The notes: a model not told the origin generated them from the letters alone. 64,000 bases of DNA from Anomaloglossus baeobatrachus (GCF_048569485.1 NC_134364.1:125066882-125130881), one strand, 5' to 3'; counted from the first letter of the stretch, positions 36,435-48,453 are shown. Translations and numbers: made by a program.

Positions 36435-36835
36435 TCCTTGCGCCGATGTCCCTATGTTCTTCTCCACCCTACTCAGCTGGGACACCGCTGCTCTTTCCTT
36501 TTGGTTCCTTGCGCAGTTCCCTGTTCTGCCACTCACATGTTGTTTGGTCCTCTGCTGTCCCATATGTCCATCCACATGTGTTCGGTCCCTAGATCCCAGG
36601 CCCTGAGCTTGTCCTGCTGGGTATCTGGTTATTGCCTAGGGTGCGTGCGTGCTCACCTTCCCCGCTTATATTGGGCTGTGTGCGCACCTTGAATTGGTGT
36701 CCCCAGCCTATGGCTGGGAGGCATCTGGTATAAAAGTTTCTCTTCCCTGATGGTCGTGGCCGAGCAACTGCTTTAGGTTACCTACCCTGGTCCTGTGTTG
36801 GTCCTGCCATGTTGCTCTGGTCTGCCCATACCCAG
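36435..36835. other. Outer repeat flank, left of the cold-shock-domain LTR element
   Basis: Together with 40121-41075 this forms one older unit into which solo LTR copy 2 and the element at 36840-40116 were inserted. The far end (GGCGAGCGTGACA at 41075) resembles an LTR end, but no matching start was found, so the family is open. Confidence 0.4.
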
Positions 36836-36839
36836 CTCC

Positions 36840-37494
36840 TGTAACGGGGTGCCAGGGGTGCCTCCGGCCTTGTAGTCGTGGCCCTTGCTGACAGGCTTAC
36901 CCCTGGCGTCGCCGTCACTGGGGGGACAGGAGGTGCCTTGGTGGGGCAGAGTGTGGTGGTGCAGGTGTTGTCCGGCGCACAAATACTCCTCAGGCATGGT
37001 TCGATGCAAACAACAAACATGTTTTATTCTTCGCAATTCTTCACACTTGGCAGTACAAAGCACAATGCTATGGCGCTTCCTTCAGCGGAGGGGAAGTCTA
37101 CTCTAGCGTTCCCTCAAGTGGGTGACTTGCCTGACTACTTCACTTCGCCCGGCTCCCACTTCTGGCTACCCACAGCCCGGACCCACACCAGACTGCTTCA
37201 CCCTACGAGGTTCCGCCCGCTCCTGTCTTCTCCGGCTTCCCTGTACTTCAGCTGCCACACTCTGCCCCTGGCTGTTCCTTCTTCTTTCCTGTCCCAGAGA
37301 CAACTAACTCCTGTTACACACTTTCTTCCCTCCTAAACTGCCGGCTCCTCCTTCCTACTGTGGTGACAGCCGTCCCACCCGGCCACTAGGGGGTACCCTG
37401 ACTCAACATACATGCACACAATATAAAACATTTTTATTAACAACGTTTCCAGGTTAACTAGACTTCATTGTGAGGGGTCTGCCCACCCCTTACA
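36840..37494 (-). repeat. 3' LTR of the cold-shock-domain element
   Basis: Left copy on the + strand, TGTAACGGGGTGCC to CACCCCTTACA. About 99% identical to 39462-40116. Confidence 0.95.
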
Positions 37495-37597
37495 CACCTC
37501 CCCTCTTTAACTAACCTGAGCCTCCCGGCCAGGCTCCAGTCTAAAATTACAACTGTTAAAACCACATAAAACATGTTCAATCAACTGCGAACCTGTC

Positions 37598-37710
37598 CAG
37601 CGCCCGGAGGCTTAGCAGCGCTCCCGGTCTTTGGTGTGCCCGGAGGCTTAGCAGCGCTCCCGGTCTTTGGTGTGCCCGGAGGCTTAGCAGCGCTCCCGGT
37701 CTTTGGTGGT
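37598..37710. repeat. 36-bp tandem repeat, three units
   Basis: The unit GCCCGGAGGCTTAGCAGCGC plus TCCCGGTCTTTGGTGT occurs three times between the end of the coding frame and the purine tract of the cold-shock-domain element. It is non-coding. Confidence 0.9.
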
Positions 37711-37881
37711 TAACGCAGGAACACAGAACTCCTCTTTTTCAATGACGCGGAGGAGCCCCCGGCTCAGTCCAGCAAGCAGGCTCCCTCCGGAATCAACAAC
37801 TTGAACATAAACCTTTCTCCGGCTTAAACACGCCGACAGCAAACAAGACAAAACAGGCCCGCCATCTTCCGGCCTTGATGC

Positions 37882-38970
37882 TTATTCCGGGTGGTAGGCC
37901 CGTTGCCACTCAGCTCTCTGAGCTTGGATGTATTCCGACAGGGGCTGCCCGGGTAGTCGGCGCAGCCGCCGGAAAGGCTCCTGACTGATGAGCTGCGCCC
38001 CCGGCATGGGCTCCTCAGCCTCTGACGGAGGTGAGGGGGTCGCGGCGCGGGACGGTGGCGGGCTGCCCATAACAATCGTCGGGTGAGTAGTAATGTTCTG
38101 GTTAATCGCCAGTACCGGCGAGGTTCCCTTCTCCGGGTCGGTACTTTGCACGGGCATGACTGCCGGAGCTACAGCTACGGTATGTCGGGGTCGGGAGGCT
38201 TCAGCCAGCACCGGTCTTCGTTGCGCTTGTCGCCGGGCCTGGTGTTCTTCCCATTCTACCTCCTGCTGCCATTGGGCAGCCTCCTGCTCGGTGAGCGTAC
38301 GATGCACCCCCACCGCAAACAAGCCCCGGCAGCCCACTTCCCTCAGGAATCTTACCTTTTCCCCTGGGTACAGGGTATGCAGCCGCTGCGGGAGGCCTTC
38401 TGTATCCAGGTTGACGCGATTGTAAAAATAATCGTCGCCGGTTTCTCCATCCCGGATGAAGCCATACCCTTCTTTCTGATTGAACTTGACGACCACCCCG
38501 GTGGTATACTGACGCTCAAGCTCTTCGCCGCGGGGACCCGCCATGATCTCCCGGGCGACGGTTTCAACGAGCAGCCGCTCTTGCACTGGGTCCGGCTCAG
38601 GTGACGGGGATCTTCGGGTCGGTAGGGGAGACGGCAGCACCGGATCCCAGTAGAAACCCCAGTCGTCTCTCTCCAATTTCCGGGCGTATGTTTCCGCCGG
38701 AGTTTGACTAGGTGCTTCAGACCCCACCGCGGCTGGCGGGGGTCTCTCTGGGCAGGGATATGGGGCTCCCAGCATCCGGCTCCCCGACGGTAGTTGGGCG
38801 GCGTAGGTCGCCCGGACCTCTGTTGTGGTCGCACCGGTCTCCGTGTCCCACGTAGTGAGCCAAGTCACCCTTGTGGCTTGTCCCGGTCCTCCGGGTACAG
38901 CCGGCAAGTAGGCAGGGAATCCCTCCGCAGACACCACCTGCTTCTGACGGCTCTCGTCCAAATTCTCCAT
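37882..38970 (-). CDS. Putative cold-shock-domain protein of an LTR element, 362 codons
   Basis: The start MENLDESRQK is chosen because upstream codons in the same frame belong to the leader and LTR. Residues 1-130 are proline-rich with a short aromatic block (DDWGFYWDPVLP, about 102-113). Residues 157-224 fit a cold-shock (OB-fold) domain: VVVKFNQKEGYGFIRDG holds an RNP1-like GYGFI, DDYFYNRVNL an RNP2-like strand, and GEKVRFLREVG then GLFAVGVH the last strands. Residues 225-262 are Q/E/R-rich, and the tail ends FRRLRRLPGQPLSEYIQAQR. No capsid, zinc knuckle or enzyme domain is seen. By family knowledge such domains bind single-stranded RNA or DNA; a role in packaging or translating element RNA is inference. 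Confidence 0.78.
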   Translation of the reverse strand: MENLDESRQKQVVSAEGFPAYLPAVPGGPGQATRVTWLTTWDTETGATTTEVRATYAAQLPSGSRMLGAPYPCPERPPPAAVGSEAPSQTPAETYARKLERDDWGFYWDPVLPSPLPTRRSPSPEPDPVQERLLVETVAREIMAGPRGEELERQYTTGVVVKFNQKEGYGFIRDGETGDDYFYNRVNLDTEGLPQRLHTLYPGEKVRFLREVGCRGLFAVGVHRTLTEQEAAQWQQEVEWEEHQARRQAQRRPVLAEASRPRHTVAVAPAVMPVQSTDPEKGTSPVLAINQNITTHPTIVMGSPPPSRAATPSPPSEAEEPMPGAQLISQEPFRRLRRLPGQPLSEYIQAQRAEWQRAYHPE

Positions 38971-39441
38971 TTTCTCGGCAACACTAGTACTCAGTAAGGG
39001 CGTCAGGGTCAGTGGCGAGACTAGAGGAAGTGGAGGCGGGCTCACTTTTCCCGCTCTTGAGGATGCTCCACCCTTAGTCTCACACCACAGATCGACCCCT
39101 CCGCGGCGGCACTTCTTTCTTCTTACAACACCGCCCACTGTACATGTCTTTGTTCGTGCCCTGGGACCGGCACCTCCCCTCTTTGGGCGGAGTACTCCGA
39201 ACTTCTTTTTCGGCACCGGCCAGCCCCAGGCTCTTCTTTTGGCGCCAATTTTCCGCGCGCTTTCTGTTTCTTCACAGACAACGGCCATCTTGCCGCCATC
39301 TTGTGCCCGGTCCAACGCCTCAGGCACTGTTTCTTCTTCCCACCATGGGACTGGAAATCTTTGCTGAAAGTCCGGATCAGGGGCCCTTGGCACCACTTGG
39401 TCTCCATCTTCTTGGAGCGGGTCCCCTTGCATATGATCCGG

Positions 39442-39459
39442 ATCCTGCCGACTACGCCA
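39442..39459 (-). other. Primer-binding site matching tRNA-Ser
   Basis: The + strand reads ATCCTGCCGACTACGCCA, which equals the acceptor-arm 3' end of vertebrate tRNA-Ser (as I remember the AGA isoacceptor) including CCA. It lies two bases inside the 5' LTR of the minus-strand element, where reverse transcription would be primed. Confidence 0.85.
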
Positions 39460-39461
39460 AA

Positions 39462-40116
39462 TGTAACGGGGTGCCAGGGGTGCCTCCGGCCTTGTAGTCG
39501 TGGCCCTTGCTGACAGGCTTACCCCTGGCGTCGCCGTCACTGGGGGGACAGGAAGTGCCTTGGTGGGGCAGAGTGTGGTGGTGCAGGTGTTGTCCGGCGC
39601 ACAAATACTCCTCAGGCATGGTTCGATGCAAACAACAAGCATGTTTTATTCTTCGCAATTCTTCACACTTGGCAGTACAAAGCACAATGCTATGGCGCTT
39701 CCTTCAGCTGAGGGGAAGTCTACTCTAGCGTTCCCTCAAGTTGGTGACTTGCCTGACTACTTCACTTCGCCCGGCTCCCACTTCTGGCTACCCACAGCCC
39801 GGACCCACACCGGACTGCTTCACCCTACGAGGTTCCGCCCGCTCCTGTCTTCTCCGGCTTCCCTGTACTTCAGCTGCCACACTCTGCCCCTGGCTGTTCC
39901 TTCTTCTTTCCTGTCCCAGAGACAACTAACTCCTGTTACACACTTTCTTCCCTCCTAAACTGCCGGCTCCTCCTTCCTACTGTGGTGACAGCCGTCCCAC
40001 CCGGCCACTAGGGGGTACCCTGACTCAACATACATGCACACAATATAAAACATTTTTATTAACAACGTTTCCAGGTTAACTAGACTTCGTTGTGAGGGGT
40101 CTGCCCACCCCTTACA
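39462..40116 (-). repeat. 5' LTR of the cold-shock-domain element
   Basis: Right copy on the + strand; 655 bp, same length as the left copy and about six substitutions away from it. Confidence 0.95.
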
Positions 40117-40120
40117 CTCC

Positions 40121-41143
40121 AGTCCTGACTGCTATAGTTCTGGCATGCTGATGTCTGCCTTGGACCGGTCCTGTCCATGTGTTCCTCTAGTACCAGTCTG
40201 TAACCTGAATTCCTGCTGTTTTCCGTACCTGAAAACCGGCTGTGTCCTGTTTCTGTGAATAAAATCCTGTTTTTGTTTTAAACCTGAAGTCCGGAGTTAC
40301 TGCTGTGCCTGTACCACCCTGTTGCGGTCCAACAAGCCTGCTGAGCCTGCACCTCCCTGTTGCTGTCCAAGCCTGCTGTGCCTGCACCACCCTGTTGCAG
40401 TCGAAGCCTGTTGTTCTTGTACCACCCTGGTACGGTCCACCTCTGATGTGCATGTACCACCCTGTTGCGGTCCAACCCTGCTGTGCCTGCACCACCCTGT
40501 TGCAGTCTAAGCCCTCTCTGCCTGCACCACCCTGTTGCAGTCGAAGCCTGTTGTGCTTGTACCACCCTGCTACGGTCCACGTCTGATGTGCATGTACCAC
40601 CCTGTTGCGGTTCATGCCTGATGTGCCGATGCCTGGAGCCGGTCCCGATGTCTGACAACCTCTGCCCGATGTCTGAAGCCATGCCTGATGTCCGGTGTCT
40701 GACAACCTCTGCCCGATGTCTGGAGCCATGCCTGATGACTTCCAGTGTCTTCTGCCCTGTCTTCCTGTCTGTTTCTGTGGCTGGGACCAGCCAGTATCCC
40801 TGCTCTGCCCTGTACGTGTTCCTGCGTCCTGGGAGCAGCCTGATCCTGACCAATTCCTGAACTGTACTGTGTTCTTGTGCCAGTCCTACCTGACACTGCC
40901 TGTCCTCTCGTCCTGCTGTGACCTAGTCCCCGCTCAGCTGCCACAGTCCCTGGAGTCTGCCCTTCCCTTGTCTGGGTGGGTCCGGGTCCCCCTGTGGCCC
41001 AGTAGGTCTACCTCACCCTTGGGATGTGCTTTCCCCTGCGCTCACTGCCTCCTCCCCGGCGGCGAGCGTGACACATATAAACCACAAGCCAAGCAGAGAA
41101 GCATGTAGCAAATCTATACTACCTATAACTTCAGTTCAGGATG
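40121..41143. other. Outer repeat flank with irregular minisatellite
   Basis: Between about 40290 and 40620 a block with CTGCACCACCCTGTTGCAGT and its variants recurs about eight times at irregular spacing of 35-60 bases. The region ends near 41075 with GGCGAGCGTGACA, an LTR-like terminus. The cysteine/proline-rich frames here come from the repeats. Confidence 0.5.
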
Positions 41144-41147
41144 GAAG

Positions 41148-42222
41148 TGTAGCGCCCCTGAAGCCATCATGGAGCTACAAGGTACTGCATCCCCACCAGG
41201 ATGCAGGACCTACCCCCTAGGGACCCAGAAAACCAGTGCCAGTAACACACAAACACTCCAGGTAATCCCAGTTTTCCCCAACAATCCCCCATAGAATGGG
41301 ACAAGGCTAGGGTTGGATCAATGGATGGCCGCCTAGAGGTGGAGCCAGACCAGTCCACTAGTTGACCAGGTGGGAGGGGCAGACTGTGGACAGTCAGACA
41401 GTAGTTAGTCGGAGTTGAGCACTGAGAGTGGACATGAGCAGACGCACTGACTAGGAGTGAACAGTAACCTGGTGCCCAGGAGGGTAGTTGCCGATGGAGT
41501 ATTGTGGAGTACTCCTGGAACTATGCACCAACAAGGTACAGGACCCTTGGTCAGGCAGAAGCTCCAGGCAGATCTGATAACACATGCACAGTGAGGGGAC
41601 CATCAAGGACCTCACTGACCTTGAAGTCCGGAACTCAGTAGCAAAGGGAGAACCGGGGTCAGGACCAGAGACTCCAACCCCACAGGGTTCATGCTACCGT
41701 CATAGGGACTGCAGTAGAAAACCACCAGGAGGGGACCCCCAGCTGCTCTACGCCACGGGGACCTACCAATCAGAGACAAGTGCAGGGGAAGAAGCCACCA
41801 GATTACTAAAGTGGCACTGGGACTAAGGGGACCTGAAGGTGAAACCAGCCGGCCTCGGGTGACCAGTTACCACCAGATAGTGAGTAAAGAACCAGTTGCA
41901 CTGAACCCTTGTGTGGCCTACTTTCTTCCGATACCCGTCACATCACCTATCCTCTGGGGCCCGGCCCTGCTTGCGGAGGGCCTAACATCCAGGTTGCCAC
42001 CAACACCAGCCCCAGTAGTGGACATTGTGCAGCGGCGGCTCCATATATACTGTATATATATGTATATAGCCGCAATACGCAAGTAGCGTCACATGTGAAC
42101 ATTATTCTAATCCCCTGTAAATATCCCCCCTGAGGACACGGGACCGGGCAATGGCCACCAAAGTGACATTTCCCAGTTACACACCGCCCGGGACCGAGTA
42201 CCCCATAACCCTGGGCGACACA
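41148..42222 (-). mobile_element. Solo LTR, family G, copy 3 (inverted)
   Basis: It reads TGTAGCGCCCCTGAAGCC to CCCTGGGCGACACA, the reverse of copy 1. GAAG flanks it at 41144-41147 and 42223-42226. Confidence 0.92.
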
Positions 42223-42226
42223 GAAG

Positions 42227-43040
42227 CACTGACGCAATCACCAGCAGGAAAATACATTTATACATTGACAAAATATTTTATTTATCCGTGATGGTAATGC
42301 AGACATGCCGGCTTCCGAGCCTTTTCTTTCATCAATATGTAGCAAATGTTACTTTTTGCTATTTTAAAACTTAAAAACAAACAAATTGTGTATTCTGGGT
42401 GTGCTTATGTAAACATGGCGCGAGCGACAATTAGGAATATTTAAAAAGTCACAAAGTCAGTAGGCGGTTAAAGTAAAAAGTAGAAAATCAACTCCACATG
42501 GACGTGCGATGTGTAAAGATGTGGCAAACATAACGGCAACACAGCCACAACCAAAACCAACACCAGAAATTCCCCTCTGTATCAGGAAAATCCAAAACCT
42601 GCTCTGCAGAGCCCGGCCTCTAGAGGGTGCTGTGTACTGTGCCAATGGCAACGTCTGTCCTTTCGCTGTGGATGAATTTGTGGCCACAGTCAGCTCAATG
42701 CTAAAAAGTCCGATGAGAAGAGAACAGCATGAATATAGTCTAATGGAGTATCCAGCGCAGCCGCTAATCCAGTGCAACGCTAGCATTTACAGCTCCTGCT
42801 TCAGTTTACATTTGTTCTTTTCCCGCCAAGATGAGGCATTTTTAGGACATATAGAGAGATGCATTTCTCGAGTGCAGACACATTGCGGAACTTGCAAGAT
42901 CTTTGATATCAAGGAAATGTCCCTTATTACATGTCCGTACAGAAATGTAGATAGATGGTGTCTTCTTTCTTCATCAATAATTGTAAAATGGTCCCTTGTT
43001 TTCCAAAAAGATAAAGTCACTCCCCTAAAATGCAATAACA
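42227..43040. other. Unassigned sequence
   Basis: No domain is recognised. An open frame of 192 codons (42509-43087, +) runs into the simple tail of the neighbouring LINE and has no recognised motif. On the minus strand AATAAA occurs near 42283, so a 3' untranslated region of an unseen minus-strand gene is possible but unsupported. Confidence 0.3.
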
Positions 43041-43850
43041 TTATTATTTATTATTATTATTATTATTTATTTATAGAGCACCATTAATTCCATGGTGCTG
43101 TACATGAGAAGGGGGTTACATACAAAATACATATACAAGTTACAGTAGACAGACTAGTACAGAGGGAAGAGGACCCTACCCTTGCGGGCTTACATTCTAT
43201 AGGATTATGGGGAGGAGACAATAGGTGGGGTGTAGGTCAGGCGGCGGCTCCGCACGGTGGTCGGGCGGCAGCTCCGCACGGTGGTCGGGCGGCAGCTCCG
43301 CACGGTGGTCGGGCGGCAGCGAGTTCATTGTAGATTGTAGGCATTTCTGAACAGATGAGTTTTCAGGTTCCGTTTGAAGTTTGCAAGGGTAGGGGATAGT
43401 CTGACGTGTTGAGGCAGCGAGTTCCAGGAGACTGGGGATGCTCGGGAGAAGTCTTGGAGTCGGTTGCGTGAGGAGCGAATGAGAGAGGAGGAGAGGAGGA
43501 GATCTTGGGAGGACCGGAGGTGACGTGTTGGAGTGTAGTGGGAGAGTAGTTCGGAGATGTACGGAGGGGAAAGATTATGCACAGCTTTGTAGGTCAGTGT
43601 TAGAAGTTTGAATTGGATACGGTGGAAGATTGGAAGCCAGTGGAGGGACATGCAGAGGGGAGAAGCGGGGTGGTATTGAGGAGAGAGGTGGATAAGTCGG
43701 GCAGCAGAGTTAAGGATGGACTGGAGAGGGGCGAGCGTGTTGGCAGGGAGGCCACAGAGGAGGATGTTACAGTAGTCGAGGCGGGAGATTATGAGGGCAT
43801 AGGACGAGCTGTGGTAAAGAGAAGGTGCTAAAGGATACGATGGCACCCGA
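43041..43850 (-). mobile_element. L2/CR1-like LINE, 5'-truncated
   Basis: The minus-strand frame at 43325-43846 is the reverse-transcriptase C-terminal region of an L2-like LINE: ISRLDYCNILLCGLPA, SAARLI, LHWLPIFHRIQFKLLTLTYKA, then SWNSLPQHVR and LKTHLF. It begins abruptly near 43850, the usual 5' truncation. The 3' part ends in a TTATTA-type simple tail (43041-43075). A 23-bp unit GGCGGCAGCTCCGCACGGTG plus GTC is repeated about four times in the 3' region (about 43240-43320). Confidence 0.85.
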
Positions 43851-43934
43851 GACTGTTATATGGCACAGACAGGGGGAAAAGTGTCTATATCCACAGTCTT
43901 CTATATTCGTCAGTGGATGGTCAAACAACATGTA

Positions 43935-45200
43935 CGAGGGGCTGCTGATAAGTCTTTGGCTTTGTGATCTTTTATTGTTTCTATGGTAACGAATGTTACA
44001 TCACATGAAAGCCTTATGTGTCTAATATATGTTTTCAAAATGTTGTTTGTTGCTTATGGGAACAGTGTTCTACGCACGCGGGAAAACAAAATGCAATATT
44101 CACAGCAACTGAGAGCAGAGAAGGATAAAATTCTTGTTTCTACAAGGAAAGTCTGCGGCGGATATTCATGGTGATATGTCGCAGACATTGGGGGATCAAT
44201 GCCCTTCATATTCCACAGGTAAGAACTGAGTCACCAAATGTAAAAAGGGCCACTTCAGCCCCAATGCTGAGTAACGTCCTGGACGAGCGAGAGTGGTTGT
44301 TGTTCTGGAGATCGTCGATGCTGTGCACAACCTCATACTGGAGAATCCACAAATTTCAGCTAAAGCAATAGCAGACATCATGGGGATTTCCCGGGAACGT
44401 GTTTGTGTCATTATCCATGAACATTTGGACATGAGGAAGCTTCTGCAAAGTCGGTCCCCAAATGTCTGACAACAGATCAGAGAAGCAGCGAGTGACAACT
44501 TCCCGCTCCATTTGTCAGCGTTTCCAGACTGATAAGAACCTCCTGGAGCGACCGGTCACTATGGATGAGACCTGGATTTATTTGTATGACCCTGAAAACA
44601 AGTATTAGTCAAAAGAGTGGAGGCACAGTGGTTCTCCTCGTCCAAAGAAGTTCAGGGTGCAAAAATCAGCCACTAAGATGATGGCGTTTTGTGTTCTAGG
44701 ATAAGGAGGGCGTGCTGCTAGTGGACTACCTTCAAAAGGGTTCCACCATCAATGCAAGGTATTACATTGAACTTTTGGACCAATTGAAGGCAGCTCTGAA
44801 GGCCAAAAGGTGCGGCAAGCTGTCCAAAGGAATCTTGTCTCTGCAAGACAACGCCTCCGCTCACACTGCACAAAGGACCACGGAAAAACTGGCAGAGCTG
44901 GGCTTCCAGCTGGTGACCACCCACCTTCTTCACCAGATCTAGCTCTCTCCAACTATCATCTGTTTCCAAACCTGAGGAAACACCTCAAGGGTATGAAATT
45001 TTCCACCATTTCTGATGCCATGGCTGCTACGGAAGCCTGTTTGAAGCACAACAAAAATCCTTCTTTTTGCTAGACTTACAGAACTTGGAATACCGATGTA
45101 AGAAGTGTGTTGTCATCAGTGGAGAGTGTGTGGAATAAAGTTTCATCATCCTAGCTCGTTTCTTTCTGGGTAAAGCCAAAGATTTATCAGCAGCCCCTCG
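43935..45200 (+). mobile_element. Mariner transposon, copy 3, full length
   Basis: TA duplications (43933-43934, 45201-45202) flank CGAGGGGCTGCTGATAAGTC and its near-perfect complement; length 1266 bp is typical of mariner. The + strand transposase is broken by several frameshifts but retains the N-terminal part (about 44100-44460), VTMDETWIYLYDPENK (about 44551), VDYLQKGSTINARYYIELLD (about 44720) and LQDNASAHTAQ (about 44840). It is the best-bounded of the three copies. Confidence 0.92.
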
Positions 45201-45202
45201 TA

Positions 45203-45921
<719 letters not shown>

Positions 45922-46055
45922 TGAAGGCTAAAAAGTGGAGATCTGTACAAACCTGACACGTGTCACGGCTGAGGCTTTGTAAGTAATGATGAGTGAGTTT
46001 TGAAATACTCGGATTTGCTATACTCATAACGAGTACTGTCTAATACTCGCGTATT

Positions 46056-47132
46056 TGTAGCACCCATGGATATGAGGTACTCGGTCCTGGGCAGTGTCTC
46101 TATTGGGAATGTCACGGTGGTGGCCGTTACCCGGTTCCGTAATGTGAATATTTACAGGGGATTGGTGAATAAAGCCTATACGTTACGCCACTTGCGGTGT
46201 TGCGGCTAAGTGTAGGGAGCCACCGCTGCAGAATGTCTCTACTGGGGCTGATGGTGTTGGCAGCTAGTATGGTAGTCCCTCCGCAAGTAGGGTTTTCCCC
46301 CAGAGGGTGTATGGTGTGGTGGGCATCGGAAGAAGGAGTCCAGACAGGTATTCAGTGCAACTGGTTTACTCACTTTAGATGTTAACTGGTTGCCCGAGGC
46401 CGGCTGGTTTCACCTCAAAGGTCCCCTTCGTCTCAGTGCCAGTCTGGTTCTCTGGTACCTTCTTCCCCTGCACCTCTCTCTGGTAAGTGGGTCCCCGTGG
46501 TATGGAACACTGGGGGTCCCCGGTCTGTGGTTTGTCCACTTCTGTCCGCCTAACAGTAGCGTGAACCCTGTGGGGCATCGAGTCTCTGGTCCTGTCCCCG
46601 GTTCTCCCTTTGCTACTGAGTCTTCGAATTCTTTAGGGTCAGCAAAGTCCTTGATGGTCCCCATTGCTGTGCAGGTGTTAACAGGTCGGCTTGAAGCTCT
46701 TTCCTGTCCTAGAGTCCTGTACCCCGTCAGTGCGTAGTTCCGGGAGTACTCCACCGTACTCCACCGGCAACCACCTCTCCTGTGTACCAGGTCACCGTTA
46801 ACCTGAGTCAGAGAGTCACTTCACTTCAACCTTTACACCTCTACAGTCACTACTCAACTGACTACTGACTTCCTGTGTTCTCGACTACTCTCCACAGCCT
46901 GCCCCTCCCACCTGGTCAACTAGTGGACTGGAGTGGCTCCACCTCTAGGCGGCCATCCGTGGTCCCACCCTAGCTAGATACCATTGTCTGGGGGGATTGT
47001 TGGGGAAAACTGGGATTACCTGGGTTTTTGGTGTTACCGGCACTAAGGTTCTGGGTCCCTGAGGGGCTAGGCCCTGCATCCTGGTGGGGATGCAGAACCG
47101 TGTAGCACCCTTTGGGGTTCAGGGGCGCTACA
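46056..47132 (+). mobile_element. Solo LTR, family G, copy 4
   Basis: TGTAGCACCCATGGATATGA to TTCAGGGGCGCTACA; TATT duplicated at 46052-46055 and 47133-47136. The first bases are slightly diverged from the family start. It is inserted in the palindromic repeat. Confidence 0.9.
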
Positions 47133-47254
47133 TATTCATTCCGAATAGTGTGTGTAATGCAAATCAATGGGAAATACTCGCAATGTAACGAATAACCCTA
47201 ATTCCACACTGTTCGTGCAAGTAGCGAATAGTATGGCATTCGGGTTACTCGTTA

Positions 47255-48453
47255 TGTGACGCCCTGGACTATCCAGGTTGTCCCAGGGAGTCACACACAC
47301 GACGTCACACCCCTTCCAGCTAGGTAACAGCAGTCAAACATAAAAACCTTGTCACCACCCTCCAGGTTTGATGTCCACACCAGGGGGGTGGAGCCAGGTG
47401 GTTGGCTCCACCCACCAAGGAGGTCACAGGCCTGGAGGTGGGAAAACAGAGAGTGGTAGTCTGGCTCTGAAATAGTCAAGTTCAAGGGAGTTGAGGGAGG
47501 TTGTGTACAGAAGCAGACCTGTGCTCAGGCCTGCCAAAGACTACTCCGGTGGCTGGGATGGAGCCCAGTCACCATTGGCAAGGAGGCAGACGGTAGTGGC
47601 CACCTGCAGGAGACCGGGAATACGACCAGTGGAACCGTAAGGGACCGGGCAGGGTAGTGGCTCGCCGGAACCGAACCGGGGTGCCAACTGGAAACCGAAG
47701 CACCAGGCAGGGTACTCAGACCCTGAACTAGGCTATAAGCCACCACCATAGTCAAATTAACTGATTGCGGTCTGGGCCTCAGGGGTTCATTCCCACCTAA
47801 GTCCCGATTGAAGGCAACAGCCCAACCATTCCGGATAAGTGCCACCGCCAAAGGCAAGAGATGCAAAGGGCCAGCGTCTGCGGGCAAACGGGATCCTACG
47901 ACACTTATACGCCGGGGAGCGGACTACCGGTGCCCAGGCACAGGAGTCAAGATTCACACACAGGTGCAGGAGAAAGGCGAACACTGCCAACTTAACAAGA
48001 AGAGCTGCAGCCGGCTGCGGGCCCCGTTCATCAATCCATTTGGTTTACCAGCGACTCCCGTGTCTTGTATCTCAGTGGGTACACCAGTGCCAACAGGCAC
48101 CGCACCGCGCTGCACCGCAACACCGCGCCCTGTACCCCGGCTCCCGCAACCGGGCCCTGAGACCAACATCCCCTAACCACAGAGGGGTCAACACCTAGCT
48201 GCGCCACTACACTGCTCCCGGGAGTCCCCATACCTTCACCGCAGCGGTGGTGTCCACGATCACGACAACCCGTGAGTGGCGTCACGAACTATCATTCCAA
48301 AACCAAATACCCGCATCCCCCACGCGTAGCGCCAACCCCCCTTGCAGAGCGACGTGACCCCCGGGTCCGTGAGAGGCACGAGCCACCACCCGCAGTACAC
48401 GAGCACAGATCCGAGCGGCTCGGCGGCCGCAGCCAAGGCCGCGAGGCGGTACA
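47255..48453. mobile_element. Solo LTR, another family
   Basis: TGTGACGCCCTGGACTATCC to GCGAGGCGGTACA, 1199 bp, flanked by GTTA at 47251-47254 and 48454-48457. It interrupts the centre of the palindromic repeat, which reads on at both sides. Frames inside it carry no domain. Confidence 0.88.

Larger units (their letters stand above)
36840..40116 (-). mobile_element. Young LTR retrotransposon encoding a cold-shock-domain protein
   Basis: Two 655-bp LTRs (36840-37494 and 39462-40116) differ at about six positions (about 1%). CTCC is duplicated at 36836-36839 and 40117-40120. On the minus strand the 5' LTR ends CGTTACA, then two bases, then an 18-base primer site complementary to the 3' end of tRNA-Ser. 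The purine tract AAAGAGGGGAGG adjoins the 3' LTR. The 1967-bp interior has no reverse transcriptase, integrase or protease. It has one long frame with a cold-shock-like domain. It looks whole as a non-autonomous element and is recent. Confidence 0.92.

Noticed and set aside
38971-39642. N-terminal extension of the cold-shock-domain frame to 586 codons
   Set aside because: The extra codons come from the leader and the 5' LTR; the LTR part is duplicated in the other LTR and has no domain.
42509-43087. 192-codon frame as a candidate host gene
   Set aside because: No recognised domain, no exon signals, and its end runs into the simple tail of a LINE.
47525-48285. Several frames of 64-122 codons
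   Set aside because: All lie within a solo LTR defined by its ends and GTTA target duplication.
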